DNA of 64,000 nucleotides. Source: Clarireedia homoeocarpa. Lineage: Eukaryota; Ascomycota; Leotiomycetes; Helotiales; Rutstroemiaceae. Within the stretch, counting starts at the first letter, position 1, and every line of letters starts with the position of its first letter. Below are positions 54,653 through 64,000 of the stretch, one piece after another. The notes under the pieces are model-generated. The model ran no database searches. It worked only from the letters and a program-made list of their open reading frames with translations, and was not told the DNA's origin. Both the position numbers and the translations under genes were made by a program. The stretch covers positions 186,001 to 250,000 of the forward strand of contig LNKV01000016.1 in the NCBI GenBank assembly GCA_001465935.1, given 5' to 3'.

Positions 54653-55140
54653 ATGGCAGGGTACGTTCTTTAACTTACTCTAGGTGGGAGCGTTTGGACA
54701 AGGGCTTTTTTGTCATGGCAACTATGGCCCTGCAGCAATTGAGAATGTGGGGGAAAAAGATGCAAGCACAATTACTGACTTGCGTCACCACTACAGCTTC
54801 GTCAACCGCGAGAATCGTGTCCCTCACTACCAGAGGCTCTTCCAAGAAGGTGCCAGAAAGCACATTCGTCAATGGTACCAAGTACGTATTCTTCGTGCTC
54901 CTGCTAATGGGGGGGCACAGCTTATAAGTTATGAATCGAACCACAATTCTAACAACATACCCAGACTCCTAAAAGCAAGCTGATGCTCTACCCGTACTAT
55001 GCCTGTCTCTGGGGTAGCTTCGCTGGTATGTTTACATTGGTGTTTGTACAGAATGCAGGACTGACGTTGGTATGCTAGGATCGATGTACATGATGTCGCG
55101 TATGGTTTTGGGACACAAGACTTGGTTCGGAAAGGGATAG
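54653..55140 (+). CDS. COX7: Cytochrome c oxidase subunit VIIa (Cox7)
   Basis: Small inner-membrane subunit of respiratory complex IV. Four exons: 54653-54660, 54797-54881, 54965-55025, 55079-55140, in total 71 residues. The first exon is 8 nt (ATGGCAGG); its GG joins C of the second exon, giving MAGFVNRENRVPHYQRLFQ. The following sequence HIRQWYQ|TPKSKLMLYPYYAC is the conserved matrix-to-membrane boundary of fungal Cox7, the hydrophobic segment runs to MYMMSRMV and the end is GHKTWFGKG. An alternative acceptor at CTCTAG (54683) would put the rest out of frame, so it is rejected. No single exon has a long open frame, and the two long frames at 54684-54983 and 54694-54927 are only partly coding. 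Divergent from the PPR gene. Confidence 0.9.
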
Positions 55141-55688
55141 AGGTTTCGCACAAGACGATGGATATCAGTAGCTATGCGAGTTACAAGGTGGAACGCGGTG
55201 TACATTGAAGCCAAAGAATAGAATTGTTCACAAGTCCTACGACCTTGACCCTTTGAGATGCGCAAAATGGTATATATCCGGTGAAAAGCTACGCGATCAC
55301 TCGAACATAGCATGCTACACTCGGCAAAGGAGCGTTGCTTGAATTTCCAACTTTATAGCAGGCTGGGTGTAAATTTTAAGCCTCCAGAATTCATCTATTA
55401 CCCAAAACTACCCCGCTTCACAAGTGTGATGTGTGCAGTCATAGTATTACGGTTCTGCTAGTGCAAGCTCCTCAGATGATAGCAAAGTCTACCCGCCATG
55501 CGCTCGTAGATTTGCGTTATGAATGAAGATTTGCATATCAGGAACTTCAGTCTTCACTTGTTATCTCATTCTGTGCTCCTCCATTCACTTCACCTCTCGC
55601 TCCCCTCCATTCTCATACCCTCCATCGCACCTCTTCAACCCCCAACCTTATCATCTTCCTATAAACGCCCTTAACTCCTCTTCCCCCC
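55141..55688. other. Spacer between convergent genes
   Basis: 548 bp; C/T-rich sequence near 55560-55690. The forward frames 55523-55894 and 55699-55983 are pyrimidine-driven Pro/Ser/Thr-rich shadows antisense to the next gene. Confidence 0.45.
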
Positions 55689-56272
55689 TTAAAATCGCAT
55701 GTTACTCCCCACCCCGACCCTCACGAATCTGCTCTCCATATCCCTCCTTAGCGTTCGAAAAGTCTTCACACCCTCATCAATCAATGCATCCAGCACCTCT
55801 CTGCAAGCGCCATCTAGTCATCCCCTCCAACCTCCGGATACCCGTCGAAAACTCTTTCATAGAACCCCCCCCCCCCCAACCCACCTCCCATTAGTCTCAA
55901 GCCCAATCGACTCGAGAAAGACCATCTCACCATCCCATATCAGCGCGCGGAATGTCGCCGCGAGTGGAAGCCCCTGGATTTAGTTTACCAAGCGCATACC
56001 CGTTGTAGAATCTTCCGAATACAAAGACTTTTGCTACGTCAAGGAAGATATAGAGATCATTGCACGGCGCGATGGCAAAATCGGCGTAGATTAAGCTGTG
56101 GCAGAGGCTGCCGAAGGTGCTGGAGCTGGAGATGTTGGAGGAGGGAAATGAGAGAATCTGAGGGAGGAGAAGATGAAGGGTTTGTAGCGGAAGTGGGGAT
56201 AGTGGTTGTGATGAATGTACTGGCGAGTCGCCGTGGATGTTGAGAAGGTGGGGAGCCAAAGAAGATATGCAT
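55689..56272 (-). pseudogene. Hypothetical gene interrupted in a G13 run, possibly a sequence error
   Basis: Two minus-strand blocks fit together: 56272-56066 and 55973-55689, joined by donor GCC|GTGCAA and acceptor TCCAG. The product starts MHIFFGSPPSQ, is Ser/Leu-rich (LISLLQHLQLQHL, LNLRRFCHRA) and continues GLPLAATFRALIWDGEMVF, LESIGLETNGRWVGG. A run of 13 G (55865-55877) then shifts the frame to a stop at 55857-55859. In the other frame the sequence after the run stays open for about 58 codons (MKEFSTGIRRLEGMTRWRL; RTLRRDMESRFVRVGVGSNM) to a TAA at 55689-55691. A length of 14 would join them. An alternative 5' exon in another frame (56100-56403) with a different donor is also possible. 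I do not recognise the family. Confidence 0.4.
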
Positions 56273-56578
56273 GACGTGGGTTGTTGAGAGAGGTTAGAGA
56301 GGGGATGGAAATCTCTTGCGTTTGCGAACGCTAGAGGGGTGGCATCCTCGCTGAGAGATTGAGAAACCTTTCCGTGCTTACAGATCGAGTTAATAGCAAA
56401 CAATATCTTCGAATACTAGGTAAATAAATTGCCAAAACCTTTGGTAACTCCCTAGGATAGCTCGAGAATCTTACGACATTGCATCATCCATAATTCGAAC
56501 ACAAATACCAATCTATCTTCCTCTATACCACAATCTGTATTGCAGTCGAAATCTATGGAATCACACGATAGACTACAC
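56273..56578. other. Spacer, no gene seen
   Basis: 306 bp between the P450 3' end and the hypothetical gene. Open frames antisense to the P450 end are short. Confidence 0.4.
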
Positions 56579-58230
56579 TCAAACAACCAAAATTCTAACT
56601 CCCCTTCCACTACTCTTCGGAGTGAAATAATCCGCCGTACAACGCACATCCGCCTCCGTCGTATCATACAGCTGCATATCCATATTACCTAAAACCCCCT
56701 TCACACCAAGATACAGCTCCGCCCATGCCAAATTCATACCTAAACATTGCCGCGATCCTTTGCTGAAACTGACCAGATACTTCACCAGTGACGGATTCTC
56801 AATCCAGCGGTCTGGATTGAATTTGTGGGGATCGGGGAATATGCGGGGGTCCATGTGTTGAATTAGAGAGGACATTGATACTGGAGTCTATGATAGTATT
56901 AGCGAACTAGCTGGTGGAGGTAGGTTTGGGGAAAGAGTATGTATGACGTACTCCTGGAGGGATCTCCCATTCGTTGAATTTGAGAACCTGATCTGGAGAG
57001 ATCCTTTGCAGATGGGTAGTCACGCCAAAACTCAATCTGAGGCCTTCTTGAATAACCGCTGTCAGGTAGGGTAGCTGTTCCAATTCTTTCCATTCATTCT
57101 TATCTTTCATCTCTTCTCTGAGTTTGGTGAGAATAGCGGGATTGGAGAGAACGTGGAGGGTTAGGACGGATAAAGTCCATGCGGTGGTTTCTGTGCCTGC
57201 ACCTACGACTGTTTGACCTTCTTGCCAGAGACGCTCAATGGTTTTCTCGTGCGGTGGGAGGTCACTTGAGAGAACTTCGTGGAAGATTGTAGGATGCTTG
57301 GAGGTCTCGTGGGCGGTGTTCTTTCCCGTAATGATCTCGCGAATCTGTGTTTGCATTTCCTGCCATTGTGTCAATGTTATCCACCTATCCCGTCCAGCAG
57401 GAACCATATTGAAGCAGTACTCACTAATTGAAATTGCACTACAGTGCTAACCTTCAGATCAAGTATTTTAATAACCGCCGGTGGCAAACTCTGCATCATC
57501 GGCAAAAGCCAAGGAAGCACCTTAATCACATGTGAAATTTTGCTAATATTATACAAAGCCTCATGAAACTTATTTTGAAAGTCCTTGCTATTCTCCAAAT
57601 AATGATACGGTCTCCCAAACGCATATTCCGCAACGACATCATTCGTAAAACACGTGTATGCCGCCGATAGAGAAACGGATTTGCCGCTTCCCCTATACTC
57701 GAGAAGGCGTCTAACGAGTACATTCACGTTCGATTGAATCAACGGCTCAATACGTTGAACGCTCGCTTTCGAGAAATATCGATTGATTGCCCCACGACGC
57801 ATCCGGTGATGATCGTGTCCTATCGTGCCGACCATGCTTTCGGAATTGCCAAATTGTTTTGTGAAGTAGAGATATTTATCACGTTTCTTGCCGCCCGAGG
57901 CGTATAGCTCATCATAGTAGTCTGGGTCATTGATGTGAAGCTCATATGGGTTGATGCGAACAATTGGACCTGCATGAACTTAGTATTGTTGTTCTGTCCA
58001 TGGATGGTTAAATACCAACCGTATTCCTTGTGCATCTCCGCGATTCTAAACGTATATTGTCCGCCCTTGACGATCTCATAGTAAAGCTCGTACAGCATCG
58101 TGAGCGCCGCCAATTTCGGCCCCGGGAATTTGGAAATTGGGGAGAAGTAGAGCCTCCATATTGCGCCATATGCTGTATACGCAATTAAAGCCGCGCCGGC
58201 GTAAAGAACCGGAAGCGGTAGAGATAGCAT
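56579..58230 (-). CDS. Cytochrome P450 (trichodiene-oxygenase-like group)
   Basis: ER-bound haem-thiolate monooxygenase. Minus-strand exons 58230-58020, 57969-57425, 57359-56952, 56887-56579 give 490 residues, all phases consistent. N-terminal anchor at about 3-25 (SLPLPVLYAGAALIAYTAYG), then the hinge SPISKFPGPKLAAL. I-helix VVGAGTETTAWTLSV carries the AGxET oxygen-binding motif; the K-helix is EGLRLSFG (ExxR); the PERF region is KFNPDRWIE; the haem loop is FSKGSRQCLGMNL with Cys near 436. Overall sequence (HLQRISPDQVL, EWEIPPG|TPVSMSS, DPRIFPDPHKF) is of the style seen in the fungal group that includes trichodiene oxygenase, but substrate specificity cannot be read. Unlike the P450 at 22.5 kb it has the canonical I-helix. 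No biosynthetic partners adjoin it. Confidence 0.92.
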
Positions 58231-59024
58231 GGTACTGCACTCCCAGCAAGCTTACTGTCACGAAACAAAAGAGCAAGAAGAAGAACACGACATGAAGACG
58301 TGCAGCTGTCTTTTAACCATGATGGTTGAAAGAGTGCAAGGATAATATGCAAGAGTTGCCGAGCATGGCGGAGAGAGTCCCAATCTTCAGGATCATGACG
58401 AAGTATATATTCCACATCTCACCCTCTCCCCCTCCCCTAGCTGTTGGGGGTCGGACATGCAACCATGACTGGAATTTTGTCCAGTCAAAGGCCCGTTCCG
58501 TCTGCATTCAATAAATCAATCTGGGAGACGACCAATCATGAAGGGAAGATATGATGCTGATAATGTAAGCACTTTCATGGTAGATATTCACCCGGCTATT
58601 GTTCTTGCATATCCCGAGTCTCTAGATAATGGACTGATATTTACTCGTAATTGGCTCGATGGTGGTCCATGAAAATATAATAGACCCAAAGTATTACATA
58701 AGCAGCGTACTGTACCCAAGTGTAAGAGTAGCAATGACATTGACATCGTGAGGGTCTGCTATTGCATTGTACATCTGAATCTATGATACAGCAGAGGACA
58801 TCAAAGTACTGCGAAATATCGGCAATTCCTATTAATTGCACAAGCAGCTTCATTCCCAACCTCAGATCAAAACTTGAACCCCCATTCCCCTCTTACCCTC
58901 GAAGTTCGTAACATCTCACATGCACCCCAGCAATTTTACAAATTCAGAACCCATTCCCATCTCGCACCAACCACGTAATCATCCCAACCCGGCACCACGC
59001 ACGACAACAGCAGCGCCACGATTT
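58231..59024. other. Intergenic, no gene seen
   Basis: 794 bp with the P450 promoter at the left and 3' sequence of the next minus-strand gene at the right. Nothing else recognised; the C-rich forward frames at 58.9-59.3 kb are antisense shadows of the next gene. Confidence 0.45.
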
Positions 59025-59528
59025 TCACGCAACTGCCATCCAATCGTCAGCCCAAAATGCCCATTCCACAACTATTTCCACCTCCTCAACCACTTCCGCT
59101 TCCATTTCCACAACTCCTTCTATATCCACATCACCCTCCTCTTCCTCTCCCTCCCCATAAGCCAAAAAATCCAACAAAACATACCTCAGCCCAAAAAGCA
59201 CATAACACCCCACGAGTAACCCGCTCAAGCATAACAACAATCCCAGCGTCACCACCCACAACAACCGCGGACAGCTAACCTCATCCAATCTCTCCATCGC
59301 AGCGCAAAGTGGTTCCAGAGCCTCAGCCACCGCAGTAGCCATCAAGCGGGAGTAAGCGGCAATGATGAGCATCGGGTGGAAGTAAAAGGGGAAACGCGGG
59401 AGGAGGTGCACGAAGGGCACGTGTTGACGGATGAAGGGGAAGATGGGGTCTTCGTCCGGTCGGGGAGGTTCGTCGGGAGGTGGGAGTTCGGGGAGGTGGA
59501 CGAGTTGGAGGAGGAGGGGAAGGGACAT
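59025..59528 (-). CDS. Small single-pass or hairpin membrane protein, unknown
   Basis: Starts at the ATG in AAAAGATGTCC at 59528; 167 residues. The same frame is open upstream to 59780 but that part reads as AT-rich promoter sequence. The N-terminal half has a Pro/Asp/Glu-rich patch (LPELPPPDEPPRPDEDP) and a His/Phe-rich stretch (FVHLLPRFPFYFHP). A strong hydrophobic segment lies at about 90-125 (LLWVVTLGLLLCLSGLLVGC followed by YVLFGLRYVLLDFLAYG), long enough for one or two passes. The C-terminal tail is very acidic (GEGEEEEGDVDIEG, VEMEAEVVEEVEIVVE). No family recognised. Coding status rests on composition and the good start context; it could be a species-restricted gene. Confidence 0.5.
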   Translation of the reverse strand: MSLPLLLQLVHLPELPPPDEPPRPDEDPIFPFIRQHVPFVHLLPRFPFYFHPMLIIAAYSRLMATAVAEALEPLCAAMERLDEVSCPRLLWVVTLGLLLCLSGLLVGCYVLFGLRYVLLDFLAYGEGEEEEGDVDIEGVVEMEAEVVEEVEIVVEWAFWADDWMAVA

Positions 59529-60064
59529 CTTTTGTGGGATGGTGGGTGGTGACGGTGATGTTTGGTGTTGTGGGATCGTGGACAGGTAGGTTGGTGTGGT
59601 TGATATGAAGTTATTTGAAAGAATTTTTGTTTCTTTAACTTTTGATCGGCTGTTTGGAAAATGTGAGATGTAGATCATACAGCAGAATAGTGCATCCGAA
59701 TAGATTATATATCCAAATACTCTCCAGTCGAAATAGAAACACGCTTTCAAGTTTAGGCATTTTGCCAAAGTCCGGTTCACAAGACCAAGTTCAAGTTCCC
59801 GCCACTAAGCAGCGACTTCGCAAGGACTTCCAGAAACTATACAAAAAATTAAAAAAAAAGAGGAAAGAAAGATGGAATGGAGAATAGACATTGCACATAT
59901 AGCGACAGAAAAATCACAAGGAGTAGAACAATCGTAGCAAAAAGGTATCATATACGACTCAGCCCACCCTATCTGCCCCTAATCCTGTCCTAGTTCATCA
60001 AACCCCATCCCGTCAGCTTCCAGCTTCCATTCCAGCGCATCATCCTCCCCCCTACGACTTCCAT
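59529..60064. other. Spacer, promoter of the small membrane protein gene
   Basis: 536 bp between the start of the small membrane protein gene and the FHIP stop codon, both on the minus strand. AT-rich with A runs near 59850-59860. No gene recognised. Confidence 0.45.
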
Positions 60065-63000
60065 CTAAATAAATTTCACCTCCCCAAACAACCCCGCTCT
60101 AACCTGCACCAACGCTGCCAACTCCAGCAAGAACTCTTGAAGCACGATAACATTAGTCAAAACATGACTAACACTAACCTTCTTCTCGTCCATCTCCTCT
60201 ACCGACTCCGCAATTGTCGATGCCGTACTACTCGACTCAATGTTTTGTTCCGACTGTACAGTATTGCTTTCACCAGCCTCATCTGACGATTCTAGATTGG
60301 CCGTGATTGTAGACGACGCATCGGAGGTATTTTTGAGATCCGGGAATGGTATCGCTGCGACCGTGCTGGTTTTCGGCGCCGGTATGCCGACTCTACGATT
60401 GAGGATTCCTTGATCAATTGCAGCGAAGGCGGCGGCTTGACTAGCCGGAACGCCGCGAGATTTCATGCTTTCTTCTTGGTCGTTGAATGCGCTGGAGCGA
60501 GAGCTACCTCTCGATGGTGATCTTGCATCTATTTGAAACTGTGGTGGAGGCAGCATACCACGATTATTTGTTGGTGTGGAGAATCCATGGCTGCCGCTTG
60601 TACTTCTGTTTGACCTACCACGTGGTGATTGTGATCGAGTTGGAGTGCCAAAGTCCGAGAAGATGCGTTGAGCAACTCTATCAAGGGTAGATTGGCGAGG
60701 CGGTGAATCGGCGTTAGTAGATCTATCGCGTTGACGATCTGCTCGGTGTTTGACAGGGGTTGTCATCGAAGCAGCTTGTTGGAAAGCTTCACGACGCTGT
60801 TGGAGGATATCATCGAACCTAGGAATTTCGGCTCGATAAGCTGAGACCTGGTCGGCCAACGTTTGGAGTCGAATAAGAATCTCTGGCTGTGGCGTAGCTG
60901 ACCATTTGATACAACGTTGCGTAAGTTTAAGAGCACGGATCTGGGCTTTTTCTTGTATATCCATAGAATCGCCAATATTGGCGAATAGGATATCTTCCAC
61001 AATTTCTTCCTGCCTTCCTTCTTCATCTTCTTCATATACATATTTCGAAGGGTCAGGTAAAAGCCAGCCATCGACGCTCATGTATCCGCAAGTAGCAAGA
61101 TCCACAATTGTTGCTGTCAATGCTAGATTTGTCTCAACGGTGTTTGTGAAGAAAGTCGAGAGAATATCAAGTAGTGTCTTGAGTACGGGATCCTCAGGTC
61201 TCAAAGTGTGCGGACGAATGTCTCGTGGCGCACCTGGAATCGTTGCCTGCGAACCAGGAAATTTTGCTTGCCCAGGAGAAGGGTTTGGTGCAATAAGCGG
61301 TATTGAGCAAGTATGACTTTCCAAGGTATTCATACTGTCTCGAATGTGGTTTTCATAGACTTCATCAAAGTTTTCGTCGCCACCAAGTCCTTCAGCTAGA
61401 GTTAGAAAATATTCGACCTCTTTCTCATGAGCACCAATTGTTCTTTGTGGTCCATCGCCTAAAACATGACCGGTGCGAAGGAGAGTGGTAACTGCATATC
61501 TATGATGGCGTTTCAAGATAACGGACACAAGTTGCAATGTGACAGTCATAGTCTGTTGGCTTTCGGATCGCAGACTGCCCTGGATCAAATCCACCAGGTT
61601 ATACAAAGCCGGCGTTGATGACATTTCCACCTGCATCGCCATCATGGTTGCAAGGTCTAGCGACTTCCGCTTTCTCGCTGCGCTCACGGAAGCCCTTGAT
61701 CCCGAAGGAACTGGCGTAGTGTCGGGTAGAGCGAGGAGGTAGTGGAGGATGAGATGTATCATATCGGGATGATCTAGGGCCTCTAAAATTCTTCTTAGAT
61801 AGGTTAGCACAGCAACTGAAGACCCTCCATCTACATCTGATGATTCGAGCAAGGATGGATATCTAAAACTATTAGCGTCCATTCATCAAAGACGGGAGTG
61901 ATTCCTACAGTAATTGTTGCAAGAAAATGACCTGGAAGTGTTCTAAAAGCGTTTGTTTAACCTCCACTGATTTACAGTGATTGAGAACATCTTGCCAGAA
62001 AACTAAATGCGAAAGAAAAGTCTCCATCTGCGACTGATACTCCTCATCCACCGAGCTCACAATTTCATGCGTTGTCCTAGGATGCTCATAGTCCGAGAGT
62101 GCAAGAATTGGTGGTAGTGCGTCGTGCAGATGATCGATCACTAATTTCCGACTTAGTTGGCTGTAAAGTGCTCCTAGACCAGTAGCCATCAAAGTAGCAA
62201 GATCACTCTCCACTATCCATTGTTCGAGGTTCACATCATTGGAAGCCGCCTCGATAATGTAAAGAAGGCCCGTCCTTGCGAAGTCCCCACACCTCCCTTC
62301 CTCGTGTATGAAGTCGATCAAGAGATAGAATAGTGGAAAGTCTTCCTTATGTGTTTTCCCCGCAAATTTCTCATGTGCATCGGCGTAGTTCTTCCCAGCT
62401 TCGTCGTCTCGACGCTGTGACGTAAACCAAACCGGCAGAATTTCAGGGTCGAGCCTAATCTTCGTGGTAATGTTGAACGACAATTCCACCACATCAACCA
62501 CCGTTTCCGAGCCGAGACTGATACTATTAGTTCCCGTAATCCGAGTGAGCAGATTCATAAGACTCTTGGAGAAAGTGTCATTCTCCACGAAATTTTCCTC
62601 CTCGCTGTCAAGCAAGGCTGCGAAGAGGGCCACCGCTTCTCTGATAATCCCCTCATTATATGATGTTGTAGCAATCTTTCCAATCGAGATATATATCTGT
62701 TGCGAAGCGGCAAATGCTATGCACGGATGTGGTAAAGGTCGTCTTGATTCATCACTGAGGACACGGGTGATTTCTGATAGACATGTTCGAATCTGCTCTG
62801 CAGCTTCGTAGTCTCTTGAAAGATTCGATGCACCCTGCCATAATTGCTACAGTGCTTTGTCAGATCCGCAAGCCCTTTTCCGACCACAAAATGGAATGCA
62901 ATATGATTCGACTTACCAAGAGATGGCTGTATTCCCGCTTGAATCGAGTCAAACGTTTCTCCGGATTATTCGCAGTTGCTTTGCTGCCAGCTGGCGCTAG

Positions 63001-63092
63001 GGAAGTGCCCGCTATCAAGCGTTGCCACTATTTGCCTGTCAGTAAGTCGATCAACCTTTCATAGAAGATGTGTGCTGGCTCACAAAATCCAT
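60065..63092 (-). CDS. fhipA: FHIP (FTS- and Hook-interacting protein, RAI16-like)
   Basis: Subunit of the FTS-Hook-FHIP complex that links early endosomes to dynein for long-distance hyphal transport (known from Aspergillus). Minus-strand exons 63092-63084, 63027-62917, 62846-61909, 61862-60065 give 951 residues. The first exon is 9 nt (MDF) and joins WQRLIAGTSLAPAG; MDFW at the start is characteristic of fungal FHIP. Then NPEKRLTRFKREYSHLL|QLWQGASNLSRDYE, and the RAI16-like helical domain runs to about 600: FPLFYLLIDFIHEEGRCGDF, YLRRILEALDHPDMIHLILH, LLDILSTFFTNTVETNLALT, DGWLLPDPSKY. Residues about 690-880 are Ser/Arg/Pro-rich and disordered (SPRGRSNRSTSGSHG). The C-terminal helix HVLTNVIVLQEFLLELAALV closes the protein, as in the family. 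The third intron is 46 bp. Confidence 0.93.
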
Positions 63093-63569
63093 AGCTCTAA
63101 AGGAGGCATTATTTCTGTTTGTTCTTATCGCATAAAAAATGTCCGAGATGGACAAAACCCAAACCGCACACGCGTGAAACGCGCCTGCAACTTTTAATCG
63201 AGCAAGATTGTCGGGTTTAGTCAGCGACTCACGATGATGAAGCTCTCCTTCAGAATGGAACCCTGAAGACTAGATCAATACCGGAACACTTGATGGAATA
63301 ATTCGTCTCCTCACTATTTTGGGAAATTCGATAATTGTTCAGTTACCCAGGTAACCTTTCACTGGGTCTTGCGGGTATCCGGGTAATATGACGTTGTACC
63401 CGTGGAATCGAGCATACCTCATCAAAAACATCCCTTTTATTTAACTGCAGGTAATATGGACATAAAACGAAGATGCTCTAAATCTGTTGTGAAGTATGAA
63501 AATGAAACAATAATGGAATCCGTATATACATTTGGTCCCCCAATGGTATCATTCCCAGCCCAATCCATT
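63093..63569. other. Intergenic, FHIP promoter
   Basis: 477 bp between the FHIP start and the 3' end of the next gene (both minus strand). No gene recognised; a GGTAACCTTT/GGTAATATGAC region near 63350-63400 has short direct CGGGTA repeats. Confidence 0.45.
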
Positions 63570-63998
63570 TTACAATACCCAAACACCCAGCAGCCCAACG
63601 AAGAAAAGACACCCCATCACCCACACATCAACTCGTCGTCTCGAACCTGCCTCCGAAGTAGCCTGCGCAGACGAAACTACTGGCGTATTTGTTGCCTTGC
63701 TGACCTCGGATAGAGCGGTAGCAACGACTGCTTGTGAAGAAGTGCTGATCCAATTCATTACTACGACAATTGAAGCACCCCCTGCATCCAAGCGGGTCGT
63801 CTGTGCAATAGTGGTAGTGGCACCTCCTTTAGTTATGGTTCGATTGCCGGTCCCGAAGGCTGATGCTGGATTTACGGTAAGAGTAGAAGACCCTACTACG
63901 ATGTAGCGTGTGCTAGCAGAATTGGTGTTTACTGTCTGCGAAGTGGGCTGCATAGAGAGAGCTGAGACTGCTGCCGTCGAAGAGAGTGTACTACTACT
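63570..63998 (-). CDS. C-terminus of Ser/Thr-rich GPI-anchored wall protein, 5' partial
   Basis: The minus-strand frame is open from the window edge (first full codon at 63998) to the stop at 63570; the 5' part lies beyond 64000. The visible 142 residues are rich in Ser, Thr, Ala and Val (SSSTLSSTAAVSALS; NTNSASTRYIVVGSSTLTVN; GATTTIAQTTRLDAGGASIV), fit for heavy O-glycosylation. The end is a textbook GPI-attachment signal: small residues (SSAQATSEAGS), a basic spacer (RRRVDVW) and a hydrophobic tail (VMGCLFFVGLLGVWVL). It is therefore probably a cell-wall or plasma-membrane surface protein. The repeated VxVxxSTLTVNPAS-type strand pattern is seen in fungal proteins with Ser/Thr-rich tails; the catalytic or binding domain, if any, is outside the window. 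Confidence 0.8.
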   Translation of the reverse strand, partial: SSSTLSSTAAVSALSMQPTSQTVNTNSASTRYIVVGSSTLTVNPASAFGTGNRTITKGGATTTIAQTTRLDAGGASIVVVMNWISTSSQAVVATALSEVSKATNTPVVSSAQATSEAGSRRRVDVWVMGCLFFVGLLGVWVL

Positions 63999-64000
63999 CG

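Noticed and set aside
54694..54927. 77-codon frame starting MATMALQQLRM as the Cox7 N-terminus
   Set aside because: Using it would put the conserved NRVPHYQ segment out of frame; it lies in the first intron of the Cox7 model.
55523..55983. Forward Pro/Ser/Thr-rich frames of 94 and 123 codons
   Set aside because: Driven by a pyrimidine-rich strand antisense to the minus-strand hypothetical gene.

Overview
The window reads as a segment of a filamentous ascomycete genome. Genes carry short GT-AG introns (about 45-140 bp) with CTAAC-like branch sites, intergenic DNA is AT-rich and full of microsatellites, and the families seen (type 3 tyrosinase, secreted RNase T2, fungal P450s, TALE homeobox factor, FHIP, GPI-anchored Ser/Thr-rich wall protein) are those of Pezizomycotina. 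A Leotiomycetes (Helotiales, Sclerotinia/Botrytis-like) origin is my inference from the style of the proteins and was not tested. All gene models below were built by hand, by joining open frames at splice sites so that the phase is kept.

Layout. 0-11 kb: 3' part of a tyrosinase gene, RNase T2, a BTB/POZ protein, a Loa1/Vps66-like lysophospholipid acyltransferase (minus) and, divergent from it, a C-terminal-motor kinesin-14 with seven exons. 11-22.5 kb: gene-poor and repeat-rich, with a secreted Cys-rich protein and a long disordered protein set among microsatellites, a probable solo LTR lying between two copies of a duplicated segment, and a second duplicated repeat whose copies differ only by transitions (RIP-like). 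22.5-24.4 kb: a cytochrome P450 with a 37-T run in an intron. 24.4-43.5 kb: about 17.6 kb of sequence without recognisable intact genes, holding only a TALE homeobox gene (30.8-32.3 kb, minus) and a decayed coding remnant near 25.7 kb. 43.5-55 kb: a compact housekeeping block: mitochondrial ABC exporter (Mdl type), Cdc37, clathrin light chain, Rtt103, a mitochondrial PPR-like protein and a 71-residue cytochrome c oxidase subunit VIIa found only by splicing. 55.7-64 kb: a hypothetical gene whose frame breaks in a G13 run, a second P450, a small membrane protein, the endosome-dynein adaptor FHIP and the 3' end of a GPI-anchored wall protein gene.

The housekeeping genes are arranged largely as divergent pairs sharing short promoters (acyltransferase/kinesin, Mdl/Cdc37, clathrin light chain/Rtt103, PPR/Cox7). 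Kinesin-14 and FHIP both serve microtubule transport but are far apart. Neither P450 sits in a recognisable biosynthetic cluster. I found no tRNA, rRNA or CRISPR array. The most unusual items are the LTR-bounded duplication, the RIP-like mosaic repeat, the G13 coding tract, and the large gene-free flanks of the homeobox gene.
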